A stretch of DNA of 64,000 nucleotides from Sanderia malayensis (GCA_013076295.1 RQOL01000833.1:310001-374000); one strand, 5' to 3'; positions 43,269 to 54,859 are shown, counted from the stretch's first letter. Notes: generated from the sequence alone by a model not told the origin. Made by a program: numbers and translations.

Positions 43269-45518
43269 TAGACAGGGAAATAACCGTAACTACCTAACCG
43301 TAGGCGCTGTCAAACTTCTGAAAACGGTTTTGTGATCCAGAGCGATTGGAGAATGCGAATCCGTCATATACCAATAAAAATTTCACTTCCGGTCACGTGG
43401 GCAGCTCATTAAATAATTAACAGTCAAGCAAAACTGAAAATCGATGTATTATAAATCTATTTGCGCCATTAGATAGATCATTTAAAAATACGCAGAAAGC
43501 TCTGAAACAGTAACCCCATGGGACTGATGGTCTTTGAGATATAGACCATTAAATGTTAAAAGATGACGTCATCGGCAAATTATGACTCCCTTTTGAAGAT
43601 CGAAATAAACCGACCAAATACCTACAAATGACAGTAGCATACATTTTAAATGTTAAAATCACAATCAGAGTCGTGCGCTGTGTTATATGAAGATGACAGC
43701 CATGCCCAGGCACAGTCTTCTTGCGAATTGGTGTTTGAATCAGTATCAGTTTCTGTTTTTTCTTTTTCATCGGCATTTTTGTGCGCATGTTTTGCCACAT
43801 TTGTTAATCGCTTTCGTATTATGGTTCACTTGATCTTAATTATCTGAAACCTTGTTGTCTGCCTGGTATTATTTCGCTGTCGAGGTTTTCTTTTCGTATA
43901 CCGTAAATCTCCCAATTAACCCCCTGGGCGTTTATTTATTTTTGAAGGATTTTGGATGTGTGCTTATGCGAAAGGGGGGCTTATTCGAGGACATACGGTG
44001 AACACAAAGGGAGTTGCGAGCACTATGGAGGGGGGCGGTTAAAAGAGGGTGGACGCTAAATAGAGGAAATACGGTATATATATTTATAAGACAACTCTGG
44101 CTACTACTGTTGGGATCAGGAATCTTTGATCCGATCATTAGCATGAATTTGAGAGCGGCTATCCGCACTGGATTAGTTCACTTTACAAAGTGAACTAGTT
44201 GCGTTTTTGTACAGTGTGAACGAGTTTATCCCGATGAATTTTAGTTCATGTCTGTCACGACTGTGGAGCAACAAGGAACACAAATTAAAGAGTCTTTGCA
44301 ACAATTTGTGCCTGGCTCCACGGGGAACATTTTCAGGCGCACGCTGTGGGACATGTTGCAGAACGTGCGCCTGAAAATATTCCTCGTGTTGCCTTAGCTT
44401 TACTAATATTTCAAATGAAAAGACTCTAAAGTGGATAAAGAAACTACTCTTCTTCTGCAAATAACGCTGGATTACAAGGCCACCAAGACATTTTTGCCTC
44501 GTGATAGACGTGAACTAAAATTCATCGGGATAAACTCGTTCATACTGTACAAAAACTCAACTAGTTCACTTTGTAAAGTGAACTAATTTAGTGCGGATAG
44601 CCGCTTTCAAATTCATGCTAATGATCGGATCAAAGATTCCTGATCCTAACAGTAGTAGCCAGAGTTGTCTTATAAATATATTTATATATGGCTGTGGTCC
44701 TAATACTGAGGGTAGAGACTGAATGAAAGACAAAAATGGATTGAAGTCATAGTGGTTTACGTGCTCGCAACTCCCTTTGTGTTTACCGTAAGTCCTTGAA
44801 TAAGCCCCCCCCCCCTTCGAATAAGCACACATCCAAAATCCTTCAAAAATAAATAAACGCCCAGGGGGCTAATTGGGAGTTTTACGGTATAGGAAAGAAA
44901 ACTTCGACAGCGAAATAATACCAGGCAGACAACGAGGTTTCAGATAATTAAGATCCAGTGAACCATAATACGAAAGCAAATAACAAATGTGGCAAAACAT
45001 GCGCACAAAAATGCCGATGAAAAAGAAAAAACAGAAACTGATACTGATTCAAACACCAATTCGCAAGAAGACTGTGCCTGGGCATGGCTGTCATCTTCAT
45101 ATAACACATCGCACGACTCTGATTGTGATTTTAACATTTAAAATGTATGCTACTGTCATTTGTAGGTATTTGCTCGGTGTATTTCGACCTTCAAAAGGGA
45201 GTCATAATTTGCCGATGACGTCATCTTTTAAAATTTGATGGTCTATATCTCAAAGACCATCAGTCCCATGGGGTTACTGTTTGAGAGTTTTCTGCGTATT
45301 TTTAAATGATCTATCTAATGGCGCAAACAGATTTAAATTACATCAATTTTCAGTTTTGCTTGACTGTTAATTATTTAATGAGCTACCCACGTGACGGGAA
45401 GTGAAATTTTGATTGGTATCTGACGGATTCGCATTCTCCAACCGTTCTGGATCACCAAACCGTTTTCAGAAGTTTGACAGCACCTACGGTTAGTTAGTTA
45501 CGGTTATTTCCCTATCTA
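43269..45518. mobile_element. 2.2-kb foldback element with ~950-base inverted arms
   Basis: The arms (43269 to about 44225 and about 44500 to 45518) are similar along their entire length in inverted orientation, starting TAGACAGGGAAATAACCGTA and TAGATAGGGAAATAACCGTA. The central ~275 bases contain a smaller palindrome (TTTTCAGGCGCACG at 44331 against its complement at 44362-44376). GAT at both flanks is a possible 3-bp duplication. Each arm also contains a copy of a smaller TACCGTAAAT...AATAAGCCCCC-type repeat (43900-44076 and 44785-44889). No gene; the matching ORFs in the arms are mirror copies. Confidence 0.85.
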
Positions 45519-45519
45519 G

Positions 45520-46196
45520 ATGTATAACTACATCGTGCTGGTAGCCGAGGCGCGGTAGGTTTTGATACATAGCCCACCCATTCGAATTAATGGTGGTCCC
45601 CGGTATAACATACTGTTGGATGATAGGAAAAAGTGTAGCCTCATCTCTATGATCAACAAATTGTAAATAGCCAACTTTTGTCTTTCGGTCGTAAATTCAA
45701 AACAGCCACTGCTGGTGTTGCTGCCTTCTGGCACCTCTGTTATACTTGCCTTTGATCATGACACTTTCATCGATCTCCGCGATCCGGCCCGGTCCACCCA
45801 GTCTGATGTTCAGTGTCAGGAGCTTGCGGGTGCATTCCTCCCTCATGTAATTGAACCAATCCACTACCGTGTGTTCAGCTAGCAACAATACAACCATCAC
45901 TGTCGACAGCAGCATCCCGACGCACCAGCAATAGGTCAGTGCCAGCAACACTCCCAGTAATAGGTGGGAACCAGGAAAAAAGACTCGTCCCGGACAGTTT
46001 TGGTTCCAGTACACCCTCTGCCATTGCATCGCCACCTGAAGCCATCAGTTCCATCACGTGGCGAGAGGATCATTTGTCTGCGGCAATTTCTTTGAGGACA
46101 GTGCATTTGCCGCTTCAACAGATTGTGACCATGCATGCAATTGATGATACCGCGCTGGTCGAGACGAACAATTTCGAATAATTGAAAGAGATTCAT
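45520..46196 (-). pseudogene. Merlin/IS1016-type transposase relic
   Basis: Start at MNLFQLFEIVRL (46196). Zinc-knuckle-like HCPQRNCRRQM and WRCNGRGC near the N-terminus, as in ISXO2/IS1016 transposases. After frame changes comes AEIDESVMIKGKYNRG (first catalytic Asp), then a block readable as YVIPGTTINSNGWAMYQNL, where the second catalytic Asp appears replaced by Asn. Several frameshifts. The end adjoins the foldback element. Lies inside Harbinger element C on the same strand as its transposase. Confidence 0.7.
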
Positions 46197-46275
46197 GTTT
46201 ATTTCAATTATAGTTAACGATAGCGAAGATGTGGACGTGTAGGTTTTGTACAGAAAATGACCAACAAGGTGCGTC

Positions 46276-47067
46276 TCCTCATTGCTTCATTACCCATGTT
46301 TTCAATGGGAAAGCACCATCTGCTATTATTGCTGGAGGTATTTCAACATTGCGGATTGTTTGCACTTTGCTCGGAATAATAATTCCTTGAACTATCTGTT
46401 CCCACAACCTGGTTGACTGGAACATGGTTGATTCATGGGTATTGCCAGGGGCTCCAAGACTGGCCCAAATAAATGTGTATTTGGCATCAACCAGGGCCAT
46501 CAACACAACGGAATCGAAGTTTTTTAAGTTGTAATATTGTTTCATAGCTTCAGCCCCTCCACTAGGGCATTCTATGGGTAGATGGCTACCATCTACAGCT
46601 GCAAATGCAAACTTAAACTGCCACTCTTGCTCCATATCTAGCAGACAGTTTTTGAACTCATCCTCAGTTTTTGGAAAGTACTTATCAACGGCATCAGACC
46701 ATAAGGTTTCCACAATTTCACAAACTTTTTTAACAATTCTGCAGATAGTACTTTCTGCAAGCCCAACCATTTCACTTATGGTGTACAAATAATCTCCTCT
46801 TGCAAGCCTATAAATGCATATTGCTAGCCTGGTTTCTGGAGACACAGGAGTCTCCACCACTACTTCTTTCAAAAGCTTGTTGTAAACCTTGTGAAGGATA
46901 TGCAGAAACGTTTCTCTTGACATGTGAAATGTTCTTTTAAATCTATCGTTGTCATATGTTGTCCAGACATGTTCCCACCAGCCTTGGTTTCTTGCAAGTC
47001 GTCTGCAAGAACGAATTCTTGATTCTGGTAATGCAAATGAAGCTAGTTGAACTAGCTGAGAGTGCAT
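46276..47067 (-). pseudogene. HARBI1-like PIF/Harbinger transposase of element C (C-terminally truncated)
   Basis: An open frame of 262 codons from 47067. Helix-turn-helix region (YLYTISEMVGLAESTICRIV), first catalytic Asp in FAAVDGSHLPIECP, second in AIIADGAFPLKTWVM. A TGA follows MKQ where relatives continue with GDA..., and the residues that should contain the catalytic Glu are not found downstream. The protein as encoded therefore lacks the third acidic residue. The upstream 47070-47400 is the non-coding left part of the element's end. Confidence 0.8.
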
Positions 47068-47408
47068 TACTGCAAGACTTGCCGGCAGTAGCCTCTTCCT
47101 GTGTCTATGAGCTAAATAAAGCGCACTTAATAATCTCTTTCATTTTTCCTGTCACTGCTTTCTTTGCCGTAAATACAAAAACAAAAGATTGCTGATGATA
47201 CGTCCGTTTACTGCAGCAATTTTGAATTCGAAATTCGCGGATTTTGAGCCTCTTTTTCACGAAACAAAAATAAAAAAATCACTTTGAATTAAGTTTGACG
47301 CAACACGAACCACATATAAAGTCAACGTCGCTTTTAGGTCGATTTTATGCCAGATTTAATTAATTAAATTCGACACGACCTAAAAGCGGCCTTATAAAAT
47401 GACCCTAT

Positions 47409-47600
47409 CTCAGCTTTACTTTCTCTTATTTCAGCATCAAGTTCCGTTGCGATCCAAGATTTGGCAAACGAATATTGGGACAGCAGAACCACCAGCATGA
47501 AAAACTGCTACGCTGACGAAACATAGCATAAATCAAAATCACAGAACAAATTCTATTGTTATGCAGCCTCGTTTTGAGGTAATTATGTGATTGAGCTGGA
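47409..47600 (-). pseudogene. Decayed paralogue of the EF-hand-like gene, signal-peptide part
   Basis: Minus-strand reading begins MLCFVSVAVFHAGGSAVP (about 47535), parallel to MLCLIIALLLPAGS in the 55-kb copy, then CQILDRNGT with EF-hand-loop character, then a deletion/frameshift before DAEIRESKAE, which parallels DTEMRENKA. Harbinger element C is inserted directly after this block. Confidence 0.5.
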
Positions 47601-47648
47601 TTGGCTAACAAATAACCCAACCCAAGAGAACTCAACTGAACAAAGAAC

Positions 47649-49166
47649 ATGCTGGCAGTGCATCCTTCCTTTCGTCTTTTCTGTTTTGTGAATGGGTCAC
47701 TGGCGATGGTAAGTAAGTTTTCCAGATCGGATTATATCATTGCGATCTTTCAAGTTACGTAATTAAAATAAATCTGTAGTGTTTTTGTGAAGGTTTTGAT
47801 ACATTTTCCCAGCGTATAAGAGTTTAGGAAATATAGTATTTGACAAAATCCCTTGAGAATAGGCCACATTTAAGAAAAACGGATGCTAGAGGTAAGATAC
47901 ATTGTCTGTATTGGAAAATGATATAAGATTCTGTTCTTTTTACGTTTTATTACATGTTCTATTCGTCCATTTTAGGTAGTGGATAATTTGTTTGACGCCA
48001 TCTTAATAGAGGCAGTTGTTGACTGTTCTTTAAGTAAGTATTGAAATGTGGGAAGCAATGACACCTGTGAAAGACCACGCAGTTAATTTATAAGGACAGG
48101 TTTTTGAAATACATTTGTTGCAAATTTGTAGGGCTTGTGTCAAATAGTGTGAAAGAAGAGTTTGAAGGTATTGTTGGTGATATATATGTTTGGCAAAGTG
48201 CATGGTGTTTCAAAGGTAAGAGTCTCATTATTATTTTCTTACTATTATTATTATTAATTATTATTTAGTAATTTCTAGTGGACTACACATTTGAGCTACT
48301 TAGGAAAAGCAAAAAACATTAAAAGAAAACCAACAAAAGAGAAACATTAAAACAGTAGCAGGTACAATCAGTTGTCAATTACCATAAATCCTCGAATTGC
48401 CCCCCCCCCTCGAATAAGCCCCCACCCTAGAACAACAAATTGTTAATAAGCCCCCCTCGAATAAGCCCCCACCCCAAACATGCTGATGTTTGCGTACAGC
48501 GAGTTTGAGAAAATTTTGTTTTTCTGACCGTTTTTTCATCAATATCTGGGCATTCTTCTGTTTATCTGTGTATGCAAAATACTTTGCTGGAACAACTAAA
48601 CCAATTTCCCGTGTTTTTTCTCAGTAACAACGTCAATTTTTGTGCCATATTTCAGATAGTTTTATAAGCCCCCCCCTCGAATAAGCCCCCCCTCAAATAA
48701 GCCCCCTTCTGAAAATGTCAAAAATAAATAAGCCCCCAGGGGGCTAATTCGAGGATTTAGGGTAATTCCCCTTACTAAAGATAGTATTTCTTGTGTTGGC
48801 ACTTCTGCCCACATGCATCAGGTTTTGCCTTTGACTTTTTTTGGTTTATTTCTTTTGCTTTCTTTTTTATCTTTTTTGATTCTTTTTTATTCAGAATTTT
48901 AATTGTTATTTCATCAGATGTCCTGTAGGAAAGAATACATTGTTTCAGAGAGAGTTTAAAGTAAGCAATATGTTTTATGCACGGATGAGATTGGTATTTA
49001 GCATTGCAACTTACGCTATTTCATCTTTTGTGAGGTGCCTCCCTTGGAGGCTCACAAAATGAAACCTTGTTTCCCTCGTAATTGAGTTGAATTTGTCACC
49101 ACATTGTCTCTTCAGTGTGGAGATATCTTTGAAGTTGAAAAGCTACGACAAATAGGACAACAATGA
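47649..49166 (+). CDS. Predicted five-exon host gene, 94 codons, unknown function
   Basis: Exons 47649-47708, 47976-48033, 48132-48215, 48929-48960 and 49116-49166 join in one frame from ATG to TGA with GT-AG introns. Donors are GTAAGT, GTAAGT, GTAAGA and GTAAGC; acceptors TTTTAG, TTGTAG, CTGTAG and CTTCAG. The total is 285 bases. The product starts MLAVHPSFRLFCFVNGSLAM, which is hydrophobic and could be a weak signal or anchor, continues with an acidic/hydrophobic middle (VVDNLFDAILIEAVVDC) and ends CGDIFEVEKLRQIGQQ. No family recognised. The chain was assembled by eye, so chance joining is possible. Intron 3 holds a MITE. It would have been missed as no exon exceeds 84 bases. Confidence 0.45.
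48380..48764. mobile_element. MITE of the CCTCGAATAAGCCCCC family
   Basis: Inverted ends TACCATAAATCCTCGAATTG (48380) and the complement of TACCCTAAATCCTCGAATTA (ending 48764). The interior repeats CCCCCTCGAATAAGCCCCC six or so times. The same family is embedded in both arms of the foldback element at 43.9 and 44.8 kb. Confidence 0.8.
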
Positions 49167-49980
49167 ATTAGAAGAGTGACTCAATATTTGCCCTGTTGTA
49201 GTAAAGGTTCCTTAAGTTTTCTACCTTATACATGTAGGTTCCTTATAAACAGTTCCTTATTAAAAAGCTTGTAACTGCAAGTTGCCATTATGTTGTAATT
49301 GTTCTGAGGATTCAATAAGTTTCTGTGCTTGCATGTCAATTGTATGGCAAAGCTCTTTATCATATAAGAGTCATTGTAAGATGGTACTACAGTTCATGTA
49401 ATACAGTGTCTATATACTGAAAACGGAAGCAAGTGTCAATGATATATACAATTAGAATGTTGCTAACTAAAAAAAAGAAATAATTTGTCAGGCACTTTTC
49501 CACAGTGAATGAATGAGGAGACGCCATACACCATGAGGTTCTGGTTAAAAAGATATCTACAACGGGAAACCATCACAATTTATCATGCAAGACTTTCAAT
49601 ATTCAAGTAAGAAAACAAAGACATATTTATGCACATATGGAGTATTAAAATGCATTAATAATATTTGCTTGTGTGGTAAGAGCCATCTTAACTTGTTTTG
49701 TCCAGTGTAATGGAGGATTCTATCAGTGATTGCTAGAATGTATGCTTCCCACTAAATTTGAAAATGTTGTAGTGTAATGGTTGTGAAATCATTGCCGTCT
49801 GTGACTGGCACACCGAGTTTCCGACAACACATCTGCCTGATCAGGAGCATCATTGAGTGAAAATGTGGAAGAATTAAGTATCTACAGGTTTAGAATACTG
49901 TAACTGATTCGTTAAGAAAACATTTAGTGGTAGTCAATGTAGAAATAGTATTCAGCCTTTATTTATTCAGTCTGCTTTTC
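49167..49980. other. Host intergenic sequence, no supported gene
   Basis: Unique-looking AT-rich DNA without domains, repeats or splice chains that I can support. Confidence 0.4.
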
Positions 49981-50048
49981 AAGCAGGGTGCATTAATTGA
50001 TTTATCTATTCATATGGAACAGAGAGCATCATTTCTTAAATATTATAC

Positions 50049-50123
50049 CTGACTTGGGAAATAATTTGAAGAGAACGTTTTGAACCATGGATTGAATTTT
50101 CCATTGCCTTTGACTAAATGAAT
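50049..50123 (-). CDS. Exon of the EF-hand-like host gene (75 bases)
   Basis: A 25-codon block between an acceptor (TTTTTTCTACAG) and a donor (CAG/GTATAA). It encodes IHLVKGNGKFNPWFKTF, in which KGNGKFN resembles a degenerate calcium-binding loop. It is similar to a stop-containing copy near 41.9 kb. Element 2 separates it from the upstream exons at 55.1-55.7 kb. Assigned from paralogue comparison only. Confidence 0.4.
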
Positions 50124-50227
50124 CTGTAGAAAAAATAGGAAAAGAGCATTAATGTGTGTGGTAGTCAAAAGAGATATGCAATGCATGTGCAACGAAGAAG
50201 GTGGTAAGTAAATAAAGTGTGGATTTT

Positions 50228-50415
50228 TATGGGGTGCCATCACCGCCAAAATTGTCACATCCTGATTCTATAAAATGGTACCTTGATTTTATAAAATGGT
50301 ACCTTCTATTCTATAAAATGGTACTTTCAATTCTATAAAATGGTACTTTCAATTTGTAAAATGGTGACGGTAATTTCTTAAAATGGTGAGTATGAATTTC
50401 TGAAATGGTACCCAA
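50228..50415. repeat. Left TIR of element 2 with about seven ~21-base iterons
   Basis: After the outer ~35 bases come tandem units of the type ATTCTATAAAATGGTACCTT, grading into TAAAATGGTGACGG variants at the inner side. Confidence 0.9.
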
Positions 50416-50451
50416 AAAAATTCCGAGGTCTGGGAATTACTTTGTTGCTTG

Positions 50452-50674
50452 GGCTTCATGTAGTCTCACTACATAATCCCCTTGTTTCCCTGTGCTCTAT
50501 TTCACCTCGCTACGGGAAAGGATCATATTATATTTATTATATTTTATTTTATTTATTATATTTTATTTTAATATTCGCTACGGGAAAGGAGTTATTTTAA
50601 TATTCCTTTCCCGTAGCGACATGAAATAGAGCACAGGGAAGCAAGGGGATTATGTAGTGAGACTAGGCTTCATG
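50452..50674. mobile_element. MITE with perfect 9-bp target duplication inside element 2
   Basis: GGCTTCATG flanks the insert on both sides (50452-50460 and 50666-50674). The insert (50461-50665) has long inverted ends beginning TAGTCTCACTACATAATCCC, and an AT-rich centre with a second palindrome on CGCTACGGGAAAGGA. A 9-bp duplication points to Mutator- or Merlin-type mobilisation. It stands directly upstream of the transposase start at 50696. Confidence 0.9.
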
Positions 50675-50695
50675 GTTGTCTAGCAGAGAACAGCA

Positions 50696-52122
50696 ATGGA
50701 AGATGTGATACAATTTGTCAATGAAAAAGTAGGAAATATTTGCTCTGAGTTAACCAATGGCAATTGCTCTGATTTCGAGGATATTTTGCTGCAGATTGAT
50801 TTGGTTATTGATGCCATTAGCTACCTAGATTCAATCACAAAGTTGCCGGAAGAGTTTTACTCTGATTTATTCACTGCACGGGGCTGGGTTGAAGCTTTTT
50901 GCAAGTCCTCTTCACAGACACCATTTATCCACAATGGTTTTCGAGGCCGACCCAGTTACTATATCACAGAACTTCAGTTGCTATCTCTTCTAGATCTTGG
51001 ATTTGCCGTTCCACAGATTTGTGAGTTATTACGTGTGTCGGTAAGGACAATTGAAAAAAGGATATCTTCGTTTGGACTAACTGCAAAAAGGCAAGTCAAA
51101 TTTCAGATGAAGAGCTCGATGATAAAGTGATTCGAATAAAAAGCTTTAACCCAAACTGTGGGTCGAAAGTTTTAGCTGGTTATATTGCAGCTTCTGGTAT
51201 AAGAGTGCCCCGGGAACGAGTCCGACAGTCCCTCCGCAGGCTGGATCCCATGGGAACATATTTAAGAAGATGTACCTCTATTCATCGTCGAGTTTATATG
51301 GTTTCCCGCCCATTAGCTCTGTGGCATTTTGACGGTAATCACAAATTAATCCGCTGGGGGTTCGTGGTACATGGGTGTGTAGATGGCTACAGCCGAGTTC
51401 CTGTATATCTAGTATGCAGCACAAACAACAAGGCAGCAACAGTTCTTGCATGCTTTTTGAGGGCTGTTGATAAGTGGGGTTTACCTTCACGCATGAGAAG
51501 CGACAGAGGAGGTGAAAACGTTGATGTCATCCGTTACATGCTTGAAGTCCGAGGAACAGGGCGAAGATCAGCATTGGTTGGAAAGAGTGTACACAACCAA
51601 AGAATCGAAAGGCTTTGGAGAGACGTATTTAAAGATGTTATCCACTTATTCTACGACCTTTTCAGCATAATGGAAGATGTCAGCCTCTTGGATCCTTTAT
51701 CTGAAATCGATTTGTGGTCACTTCATTTCTGCTTTTGTGACATTATTAATGCCAAGCTTCAAAACTGGGTCAATGGCTGGGTCAGGCATCCCCTGCAATC
51801 CGAGAGAAATCTCACTCCACTCCAGTTGTGGACAAGAGGTATGTTTAATAGCTCATCGCTACCATATACAAACGATACCAACAACATTGTACACGAAAAC
51901 TATGGTATTGATTGGGATGGCCCAATCAACACAAATGATACATTGGAGAATACTGTTTCTTTGTCAGATCTGAATTGCCCTCTTGATGAAGAAGAAGCTG
52001 CGTCCTTGAAAGCAAACGTGCAAAACATGGGGTTTTCTGCCAACAACTGTACTCCAGTGGCAGCTGTCCAGACATACCAATTTGTCAAGGAATTTGTGTC
52101 AAATCATGTGGGACATCATTGA
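50696..52122 (+). pseudogene. Element 2 transposase, rve/DDE, one frameshift
   Basis: Starts MEDVIQFVNEKV at 50696. N-terminal helical region, then a helix-turn-helix ([20 protein letters not shown]) and the catalytic core: Asp in [11 protein letters not shown], Asp in RSDRGGEN, Glu in [12 protein letters not shown], with no intron at the position where element 1 has one. The frame changes once, at an A5 run at 51085-51089, so the gene is split into 50696-51130 and the frame continuing to 52122. A single-base error in the sequence could be the whole explanation. C-terminal part acidic ([17 protein letters not shown]), paralleling element 1. The role is presumably excision and integration of element 2. 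Confidence 0.8.
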
Positions 52123-52772
52123 TAGGGAGAACTTTGGACAATAATCACATAGAGCATATCTTCATTGCAATTTTTACTGCTCATTGCTTATTCAAAACTC
52201 AACTTTCAAGCAAATTTGAGAGGGGGATGGATTGTAATTGTGGTATTGTAATACACTAAAACTAAATAGTTATTCGGTAGTCAAAAAGCAAGAACAATTG
52301 CAATGTGTATGTGCACTATGGGGCTCTGTAGGGATTTTCGACAGAATTTGCAGCAGAAAATAAAGTCGCAAAAATTATCAACTCAACCCCCAAAAGTGTG
52401 AAAAAATAATTAATGCATTAACTTTATTTTAAAACATAAACTAAAATACGGCAACAGAATAGAATCTAATAGAACAGTAACAGAATACAGTCAATTTAAT
52501 TTCTGAGTTATAATATCAACTGGGTATAGAAATAGTTATAATATGTTCATGATTACATGCCTTTGCCTTTCTACAATTTTCTTCTGCTCGTTCACATTTC
52601 TTGAAGCAAAAGAATTTGCTAACAATTGTAAGACAACGTCTCGACCAGCACAAAGTTCAGCCATAATTTGAAAAATAAAAGTTTTTAGTTGTGCCATATT
52701 TTAGGAGACTGACTTGCATTGTATTTTTTCATTGTGAAGTACGACCAGCACGCCTTCTAACTTCGCCACTGA

Positions 52773-54699
52773 TTATACCTGGCCAAATCCCTGGCAACCC
52801 AACAAAGCCTCAACCAAAATGCTTCTGAATACTTCTGGACTGTCATATTGTCTTGGAATATACAGCATCAGTGCTCAGGTTGATGCCAGGGCCTTCGTTT
52901 CTGTCCTTCAATGTCATCATAAAATCAGATGGTTAATGGAGTTGCAAACCCCAGAGGAGGGATTTTATCTGCACCACTGATAAATACCAACAGGTCTTGC
53001 AAAGACAGACCATCAATCTCACCCTCGTCAAGATCTGCTAAGAACAACTCAAAAAAATAGATAGCACTATCCTCTAATCTTCTTTGCTTTGACCCTTCGG
53101 GTGAGAAATCTACTTTGTACAGTGTTTTAAACTTCTCTGGCGTCAATTTGACCTTGTTATTAGACATGATCATTGCAAACAATGGGACGTTTGACATTAC
53201 CTTGTCACCGAAACCTCCTATCAAATTCATTCCTGCAAAGAATTGCTGAATCTCGCTTGCGACACCATAGATATAGTGTTGCTTGATTAAGCTTTCTATT
53301 ACAGTATCTTTATCATCAAACTTTGCAACATAGATCATTGAATATCCATATTGTGCAATTACATCCCTCTTGAACTTCTTCAATAAAGCATTTTATAATT
53401 CCCTGTGCTGATTCTAAATTAACATCAGTCGAGCAATGAGCAATGCTTTCTTGCTCTCTGAGACTGGCTTCTACAGCAGCAATGAAATCAGGGTCATTAT
53501 CCACAGTTTCCCAATCATCCTCATCAAGCAAATTAACATACTCTGTGTATTGTTGTGGTGCATACCTGTCACCAGCAGTGGCTGGTTGTTCTCCATCTCT
53601 GTGTTTTTGAAATGTACTGGCAGCATTCTCATTTTTAAGTGCAGGAGCACTGCAACTACTTTCTATTTCACCAGAGTAAATCTTAAATGTTGGCTGCATT
53701 AGTTCATCATCAAAGTCCTCTCTTTTATCATCTGCAATATAATAATGAAGTTTCAGTATATTAAAGGTAAATATATTAGAGGTTTCTAATGTAAAAAAGT
53801 ATTGCAAACAAAAATAAGTTAAAAAATCATAAGTTAAAAAAAAATAAAAATTCAGGCATGTTTTCCAACATAGTAATTCCAAGTGAATAAAAATAGCAAG
53901 TGAATCATTATTATGCAATGTTGGTAATATTACTCATTGTTGGTAAATTTCTTGCAATACTTTAGGCCTAAATTGGTGCAGTACCTGCCTAACTAATATA
54001 ATATAAATGCAATATAAATTCATTACCTCGACCACAATTCATGTTATGGCTTCTAAGTTCATGAATGTCCATTATCTTCATGCATTTGTTGCACATTTCT
54101 CTTTGAGGAGGGTCAAAAGGTCCAGACCGTTGTTCTTCTTTTGGTTGTGATTCAAAATTATCATCACCAAGAAGGTTTTCTTGAATAGGCCTTATAAAAA
54201 CCTTGCCCTGTCCAATGAATGACACAAGATATCTCATTGTGATCCCATTAGGACCAGGCGGTATTACTTTCAACTCTCTGCTTCGCATTTCGACATACAT
54301 AAACTCAAATCCTCCAGCAGACTGTAGCTTTGGAAATGCATGATTTAGAAGGTCTCTGACTCCTTTCTCCACAGAATCTTCTGGCAGCGACACTTTCATC
54401 TCACCAAGACCTGCTGCCAATAGTTTTCTGTGTTCTTCAGCATCTGGAGATTCTTCTTGGTTTTTATCCGCAAGACAAACAAACCTACGCACAATTTCCT
54501 TCACAGTTTGTTTTTTCTTTCGCTTTCTTGAGTTGGGCCTGGAAAATACACCACTTGGCCTAGGCCTATTATTATTAAAAGAGGCAGACGAGGAAGATGA
54601 TGATGAAGCAAAAGGGCGAAACTGGTGAGGAAACAGGTTCCTTAACTCAGTCGCTGCATCCGTCGCGACTGTTTCTTGTGGTGCTGGTGACGTGGGCAA
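52773..54699 (-). pseudogene. HECT-type E3 ubiquitin ligase-like gene of element 2
   Basis: Block 54699-53989: a Ser-rich start, a basic NSRKRKKKQTVKEI segment, a conserved globular region, and a zinc-knuckle-like MCNKCMKIMDIHELRSHNMN (Cys-x2-Cys...His...Cys). Block about 53740-53330: acidic linker with YVNLLDEDDWETV. Block 53383-52925, reached by a frame change: HECT-like FKRDVIAQYGYSMIY, FFAGMNLIGGFGDK and ISGADKIPPLGFATP. After a further stop and frame change, LYIPRQYDSPEVFRSI ends at 52773. At the position of the catalytic Cys (TCA in element 1) the sequence reads TDA (Asp codon 52867-52869). Intron-like gaps and frame changes make it probably inactive here. Confidence 0.7.
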
Positions 54700-54859
54700 C
54701 TCCGAGCCGGACAGCCTTGAAGCAACTCTTGAGAGAAGTCATGCAGCATTGCCCAGATCTTCAGCCATCTTTTTGATTTTGCTTTGCCATGTGAGAGCCA
54801 TGTGACCTCGCCACATTTAACAAAGTAATTCCCAGACCTCTGAATTTTTTTGGGTACCA

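Larger units (their letters stand above)
42497..47405. mobile_element. Harbinger element C with TAT target duplication
   Basis: Inverted ends: left GGTGGACTTTATAAAGCCGC at 42497, right complement of GGGTCATTTTATAAGGCCGC ending at 47405. Both continue with a TTTAGGTCG(n)GTCGAATTTA motif that is repeated again inside each end. The flanks are TAT (42494-42496) and TAT (47406-47408), the 3-bp duplication expected for PIF/Harbinger. The element encodes a HARBI1-like transposase (46279-47067) and has been invaded by a foldback element and a Merlin element. It sits in a paralogue of the EF-hand-like host gene. Confidence 0.85.

Noticed and set aside
43549..45238. Mirror-image 83-codon ORFs MWQNMRTKMPMKKKKQ
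   Set aside because: They are the two arms of the foldback element, not a duplicated gene.
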